Below are positions 60,329-64,000 of a stretch of DNA of 64,000 nucleotides, piece after piece. The stretch is from Nonomuraea polychroma (lineage in GTDB: Bacteria; Actinomycetota; Actinomycetes; Streptosporangiales; Streptosporangiaceae), in contig NZ_SAUN01000001.1 in the NCBI RefSeq assembly GCF_004011505.1, forward strand, positions 248,001 through 312,000. The letters are read 5' to 3'. The notes under the pieces were generated by a model. That model was given only the letters and a program-made list of their open reading frames with translations, had not been told where the DNA came from and made no database searches. How positions within the stretch are numbered: position 1 is the first letter of the stretch; every line of letters begins with the position of its first letter. The position numbers and the translations under genes were made by a program.

Positions 60329-60494
60329 GCGGGGACGTTAAGCCCGGGTCGCTGACATCCCGTGTCAGTGTATGCACCGAACAATATTCTGATTACGCAA
60401 TGCTATCAATCGACAACGCAGAGTTATAAGCTCGCATCGACCTTGATCTCCGAGGGCCAAGGAAGCTCAAAGGCCCTGAGGCGAAGGAGTAGAA

Positions 60495-60779
60495 GTGATC
60501 CGAAGAGTGTGCGCCGCCGCGGCCACGGTGGCAGCGGTCGCGAGTGGCGTGCTCCCTGCTGTCCCCGCGCACGCTGACGGCTGGTCCGGCAGTTGTGGTG
60601 ACCGTGCCTGGTCCTACAACTGGAGCGGCAACAGCGGCGCGTCCCAGTCGGGAAACAACTTCGGCGACGTCTCGGCCGCCAACCGCGGGGAAGACGCCTC
60701 GACCAACGTCAACAACACCAACGGCATCGCCTCGACCGCCACGCACGGCGGCATCACGGTGACCTACATCTTCGGCTGA
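60495..60779 (+). CDS. small secreted Asn/Ser/Gly-rich protein 1
   Basis: The 94-residue product has a signal peptide (AAAATVAAVASGVLPAVPAHA, cleavage near residue 27). The mature part of about 67 residues is rich in Ser, Gly and Asn, with SGASQSGNNFGDV and NVNNTNGIAS, and carries one cysteine (GSCGD). The first motif recurs in the next gene (SSSQSGNNFGNV), so the two are paralogues. AAGGAG is 6 bases before the GTG start. The family is not recognised; low charge and Asn/Ser richness recall small aggregating surface proteins. Confidence 0.75.
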   Translation: MIRRVCAAAATVAAVASGVLPAVPAHADGWSGSCGDRAWSYNWSGNSGASQSGNNFGDVSAANRGEDASTNVNNTNGIASTATHGGITVTYIFG

Positions 60780-60795
60780 CCGAGAGGACATCGAC

Positions 60796-61044
60796 ATGGT
60801 GAAGAAGCTCTGCGTGACCGGTCTCATCGCGGGCGCGGCGCTGCTGCCCGCCACCGCGTACGCGGACGTCAATGCCGGCAACTCCAGCTCCAACAGAAGC
60901 TCCTCCCAGTCCGGCAACAACTTCGGCAACGTCGTCAACGTCAACGTGAGCGGCCACGGCGCGAGCAGCGTCAACAACGTCAACGGCAACGCCGTCACGG
61001 CGAGCGGCGCCGGCCGCGCGAGCATCGACGACATCGTCGACTAG
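60796..61044 (+). CDS. small secreted Asn/Ser/Gly-rich protein 2
   Basis: The 82-residue product has a signal peptide (KKLCVTGLIAGAALLPATAYA, cleavage near residue 23). The mature part of about 59 residues contains NAGNSSSNRSSSQSGNNFG, then GHGASSVNNVNGNAVTASG, and no cysteine. It shares QSGNNFG and VNN.NG with the gene 16 bp upstream, pointing to tandem duplication and a common operon. GAGAGGA precedes the ATG. A perfect hairpin terminator follows 19 bases after the stop. Function is not known. Confidence 0.75.
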   Translation: MVKKLCVTGLIAGAALLPATAYADVNAGNSSSNRSSSQSGNNFGNVVNVNVSGHGASSVNNVNGNAVTASGAGRASIDDIVD

Positions 61045-61062
61045 TCCGCGAGCCCCCCTCCA

Positions 61063-61094
61063 GCGAGCCAGGCCGGGCGGCCGGCCTGGCTCGC
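61063..61094. terminator. perfect 14-bp hairpin after the small secreted protein operon
   Basis: GCGAGCCAGGCCGG (61063-61076) pairs exactly with CCGGCCTGGCTCGC (61081-61094) around a GCGG loop. It serves both the small-protein operon and the convergent ATP-grasp gene. Confidence 0.75.
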
Positions 61095-61104
61095 GCCCTC
61101 CGCG

Positions 61105-62307
61105 CTAGCCCTGGTCCTTCACCCAGAGCCGCAGCAGCCCACTGAAGTGCTCGACGAAACGGTCGTGCTCGTGCGCCGGATACGTGGCGGTCACCGTGTC
61201 CACCAGCAGCCGGTCGAACTCCGGCCCGGCCACCCACTCCAGCACCACCTCGTCGATGTGCCCCAGATGGGTGTCACAGAACTCCTGATAGCGCTCGGTC
61301 TCGAAGTACCGGTCTGCCAGCCTCCGGTACTCGGCCAGCCGCTCCTCGTACGTCCCGGTGACCGCGAAGTAGTCGTGCGTCTCCAGGTCGATCCGCGGCC
61401 TGCGCCGGGTGGCCACGCAGAACACGCACCACTTCACCAGCGTCTTGATCGCCCAGGGGAAGTAGTAGTGCAGGCTCGTGAGCGCCACGTCCGGGCAGGC
61501 GTTGGCGTAGTCGATGGGATGCACGTCCGGTCCCTTGACCAGGGTCTCGCAGGAGTTGAACTCCCACCGGAAGAACGCGTTCACCAGCTTCCCGATCGTC
61601 ACGACCTCCTCGCCCGCGGCCGGCGACAGGAACCCGTGGTCGACGGTGTAGCGGGCGTGCATCGGCTCCTCGGGCCTGAACCGCATCACCATCGTCTCGG
61701 CCCCGATCGACAGCGACCTGGCGAACGCGTCGTACCCCTGGACGGCCTGCTGGAGGTGCATGAGCATCTCGCCGCTGGCGTCGTAGGCCCGGTGCAGCTC
61801 GTCGCGGTCGCGCACCAGGGACACGCCGCGCCAGGCCCCGCCGTCGTACGGCTTCATGAACAGCGGGTACCCGATCCGCTCGGCCACCTCGTCCAGGTCG
61901 AAGGGCCGGTTGTAGCGGGCCGCGGTGTAGGCGTATCTGGCGTTGTCCGGCGGGTTCTTGTACGGCACCAGCACCGTCTCCGGCACCTTCAGCCCGAGCC
62001 GCATCATCGCGCAGTAGGCGGCGTGCTTCTCCATCGACTGGAACGTGAACGGGCTGTTGAGCAGATAGACGTCGTCCATCATGGAGATCTTCTTGAGCCA
62101 CTCGCGCGGGTGGTAGTACCAGTACGCCAGCCGGTCGATCACCAGCGAGTGCCGCGGCCGGGCCCGCAGATCGAACGGCTCGATCGTGACACGTTCCACG
62201 TCGAACTCGCCCATGCCCTTGATCGGCCCGAGCCGTCGCAACACGGTCTCGAACGCCGACGGCCAGTCCTCCTCGGTCCCCAGCAGCAGCCCGATCCGAT
62301 GTCGCAC
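61105..62307 (-). CDS. ATP-grasp domain protein of unknown function
   Basis: This 400-residue protein starts IGLLLGTEEDWPSAFE and has a likely ATP-grasp core: YPLFMKPYDGGAWRGVSLVR, MLMHLQQAVQGYDAFARSL and EFNSCETLVKG. Such enzymes join a carboxylate to an amine or thiol. The GTG at 62307 has GGAGG 6-7 bases upstream. It lies 26 bp downstream of the DUF2252 gene, so the two probably form one unit. The substrate is unknown. Confidence 0.75.
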   Translation of the reverse strand: MRHRIGLLLGTEEDWPSAFETVLRRLGPIKGMGEFDVERVTIEPFDLRARPRHSLVIDRLAYWYYHPREWLKKISMMDDVYLLNSPFTFQSMEKHAAYCAMMRLGLKVPETVLVPYKNPPDNARYAYTAARYNRPFDLDEVAERIGYPLFMKPYDGGAWRGVSLVRDRDELHRAYDASGEMLMHLQQAVQGYDAFARSLSIGAETMVMRFRPEEPMHARYTVDHGFLSPAAGEEVVTIGKLVNAFFRWEFNSCETLVKGPDVHPIDYANACPDVALTSLHYYFPWAIKTLVKWCVFCVATRRRPRIDLETHDYFAVTGTYEERLAEYRRLADRYFETERYQEFCDTHLGHIDEVVLEWVAGPEFDRLLVDTVTATYPAHEHDRFVEHFSGLLRLWVKDQG

Positions 62308-62333
62308 GGGGTTCCTCCGCTCCCGCCCGCGGG

Positions 62334-63629
62334 TCAGACGCCAGGAAGGCGGCCGTTGCGGAACAGATCGACGAACCGTTGATGGTCTTCCCGGGCCTGT
62401 GCCCCATAGCGGTGGGCAAAATCCACCAGAACCCCGATAAATCCAGGCTTGTCGCCGTCGATCACTCCCACGATCGCCTCCTCCGTGGAGAAGTCGACGA
62501 GGTCGTGGCTGGACTCGTCGTCGGCCACCGAGTGCATGCGCGCCACCGCCCGCCCGAGGTCCCGCATGATCGAGCGCAGCTCTCCCGGCTCGTTCACGTC
62601 GTCCCAGTCCAGGTCGGCGGAGTACGGCGACACCTCCGCCACGAGCTGCCCGACCCCGCCGAGCGTCGTGTACCCCAGCCAGGGATCGGCGTACGCCTGC
62701 AGCGCCCGCTGCGACTCCGCCGTGCGATGCCCCTGGTGCATGAAGTAGGAGACCACCTTCTCGTCGGTCACGTGCCGCGCCACGGCCGGCACCGCCGCCT
62801 GCTTCATGTAGAGGATGACGTCGTTCTCCAGCGCCTGCGAGCGCCCTTCGAGCAGCAGGTTGTACGACGGCAGCCCCGCCGACCCGATGCCCACGCCCTT
62901 GCGCAGGGCCACGTCCTTGATCACGTGCTCGACCGGGTTCGCCTGCGTGGGCAGCGTGGCCAGGTAGTCCTCGAACGCGGCCAGCACGGCCTGTCTGGTC
63001 GCCGCGTCCACCGCCACCCGCCCCTCCATGAGCGCGAAGCGCCGGTCGTAGTCGTCGATCACGGTCTCCACGTCCAGCAGCGCCACCCGCGTGCTGAGCC
63101 GCGCCGTCTGCAGCACCCGGTGCAGCACGCCCGTGGTGGTGTCGAGGGTGAGCGCGCCGATCGCGTCGTCCCCACCGGCCGCGATGGCGTCCAGCTCCGC
63201 GAGGTACGCCCCGGCGAAGTCGGTCACCAGCGTGCCGATGGTGTCGTCGGACAACGCCTTGGCGTACCCGAGCAGCGCCACGCTGGCGGCGAAGCGTTTG
63301 AGGTCCCAGATGTACGGGCCCACGTACGCCTCGTCGAAGTCGTTGACGTTGAAGACGAGCACGCCGGAGGCGTTCATGTACGTGCCGAAGTTCTCGGCAT
63401 GCAGGTCGCCGTGGATCCAGACGCGGCTGGTGAGGGCGTCGAGGTAGGCGTCGTCGGCGTACGTGCCGGTCATGTCGGCGTAGAAGAGGCACGCGCTGCC
63501 TCGATAGAAGGCGAAGGGAGAGGCCGCCATTTTCCGAAATTTCCGCGTAAAAGCCGCGGGGTCTTGCTTGATCGACTCGCCGAACTCCGTCATGAGGACA
63601 TCGAGCAGGAAGGAGGAGCGTGTGCCCAT
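62334..63629 (-). CDS. DUF2252 domain protein (kinase-like fold)
   Basis: This 431-residue protein has the DUF2252 pattern: FRKMAASPFAFYRGSACLFY, RVWIHGDLHAENFGTY, FNVNDFDEAYVGPYIWDLKR and GVGIGSAGLPSYNLLLEG. The HGDLHxxNF motif resembles aminoglycoside phosphotransferase/choline-kinase active sites, so a phosphotransfer role is plausible but unproven. Start ATG. It is the first gene of a pair with the ATP-grasp protein. Confidence 0.85.
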   Translation of the reverse strand: MGTRSSFLLDVLMTEFGESIKQDPAAFTRKFRKMAASPFAFYRGSACLFYADMTGTYADDAYLDALTSRVWIHGDLHAENFGTYMNASGVLVFNVNDFDEAYVGPYIWDLKRFAASVALLGYAKALSDDTIGTLVTDFAGAYLAELDAIAAGGDDAIGALTLDTTTGVLHRVLQTARLSTRVALLDVETVIDDYDRRFALMEGRVAVDAATRQAVLAAFEDYLATLPTQANPVEHVIKDVALRKGVGIGSAGLPSYNLLLEGRSQALENDVILYMKQAAVPAVARHVTDEKVVSYFMHQGHRTAESQRALQAYADPWLGYTTLGGVGQLVAEVSPYSADLDWDDVNEPGELRSIMRDLGRAVARMHSVADDESSHDLVDFSTEEAIVGVIDGDKPGFIGVLVDFAHRYGAQAREDHQRFVDLFRNGRLPGV

Positions 63630-63692
63630 GTTCCGGACGTTAGATCCGAAACCTCCTGCCGCCTACCCTGATCTTTTGCTGACAGCGACCGG

Positions 63693-64000
63693 TCAGGACC
63701 GGGGCAGCGCCTTCAGCCCCGTCCCCGCCAGCACCCCGATCAGCACGATGAGCAGCACGCACTGCTCGAGCATCGTCAGCCACGGGATGGCGTTCGGCGC
63801 GTTCCCGTAGTTGTCGATCATCATGGGCAGGCGCACCAGCAGCAGGAGCGAGGCGGCGGCGGACAGCGCGAGCGCCCAGGCCGGTGAGCGCCCGCGGACC
63901 AGCACGAACAGCGATTCCGCGGCCAGCGCCAGGACCGACATCCCGATGAGATCCAGCCACAGGTAGAGCCAATCGTGCTCGTGCAGGCGCAGTGAAAGCA
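63693..64000 (-). CDS. small multi-spanning membrane protein (partial, N-terminus off window)
   Basis: The open frame continues to the right edge. The visible 101 codons include three hydrophobic segments: DWLYLWLDLIGMSVLALAAE, ALALSAAASLLLLVRLPM and MLEQCVLLIVLIGVLAGTG. No family is recognised. An internal ATG at 63941 could be mistaken for a start, but the coding-like hydrophobic frame extends further upstream. Confidence 0.55.
   Translation of the reverse strand, partial: LSLRLHEHDWLYLWLDLIGMSVLALAAESLFVLVRGRSPAWALALSAAASLLLLVRLPMMIDNYGNAPNAIPWLTMLEQCVLLIVLIGVLAGTGLKALPRS

Noticed and set aside
1..64000. rRNA, tRNA, riboswitch (for example B12 upstream of metE) or a secondary-metabolite cluster
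   Set aside because: No cloverleaf, rRNA segment, or conserved riboswitch core was recognised by eye, and no PKS, NRPS or RiPP modification enzymes are present. The metE upstream region is only about 78 bp and shared with a LysR gene.

Overview
The window is a stretch of high-GC actinobacterial chromosome. GTG and TTG starts are common, GTGA/ATGA gene overlaps are frequent, and the gene content (KstR2-type steroid catabolism, F420-type PPOX and luciferase-like oxidoreductases, NgcEFG-type amino-sugar import, an ECF41 sigma factor) fits a Streptosporangiaceae-like genome such as Nonomuraea. That placement is inference. No rRNA, tRNA, CRISPR array, phage or plasmid origin was seen. Gene density is high. 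The largest gene-poor stretch is 16.1-16.9 kb, which holds a decayed histidinol-dehydrogenase-like fragment.

Theme 1: steroid and acyl-CoA catabolism. Seven transcription units each carry one or two copies of a 14-bp palindrome of consensus ACCAAGCGCTTGCT just upstream of their first gene. This matches the known KstR2 operator (AnCAAGnnCTTGnT). A KstR2-like TetR repressor (49995-50663) lies divergent from a FadA6-like thiolase (50761-51918). Eight kb further on are echA20, ipdA, ipdB and ipdC orthologues (55499-58737) with a divergent SDR. These are the enzymes that open rings C and D of the cholesterol nucleus. Five more units share the motif: a five-gene operon reading off the left edge (DUF35, VOC, two CoA ligases, steroid-dehydrogenase-like SDR); an isochorismatase-like/SDR pair; a divergent serine hydrolase/cyclase pair; a luciferase-like oxidoreductase with an acyl-CoA ligase; and an Ltp-type thiolase. 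The regulon is scattered over almost the whole window among unrelated genes.

Theme 2: amino-sugar uptake and salvage (32.0-45.3 kb). A module of divergent GlcNAc-kinase-like gene, RpiR regulator and SIS-domain protein occurs twice in the same order. Each copy leads into a different ABC importer: a DasABC-like system preceded by a secreted CBM3-GH16 glucanase, and an NgcEFG system. Neither importer has an ATPase here. A NagZ-type GH3 N-acetylglucosaminidase with a perfect 19-bp operator lies at 53.3 kb.

Other blocks: a Ser/Thr kinase (4.8-6.7 kb); a solo TnpB element (about 8.1-9.4 kb); a secreted PI-PLC-like protein and a trypsin-like protease; an MFS/ROK pair; an M20 peptidase; a redox-signalling pair made of a receiver-thioredoxin-reductase fusion and a cNMP-sensing histidine kinase (21.8-24.8 kb); an ECF41 sigma factor with an atypical SDR; a 14-bp tandem repeat array in a divergent promoter (28.3 kb); metE with a divergent LysR gene; a tandem pair of tiny secreted Asn/Ser-rich proteins (60.5-61.0 kb); and an ATP-grasp/DUF2252 pair at the right end.
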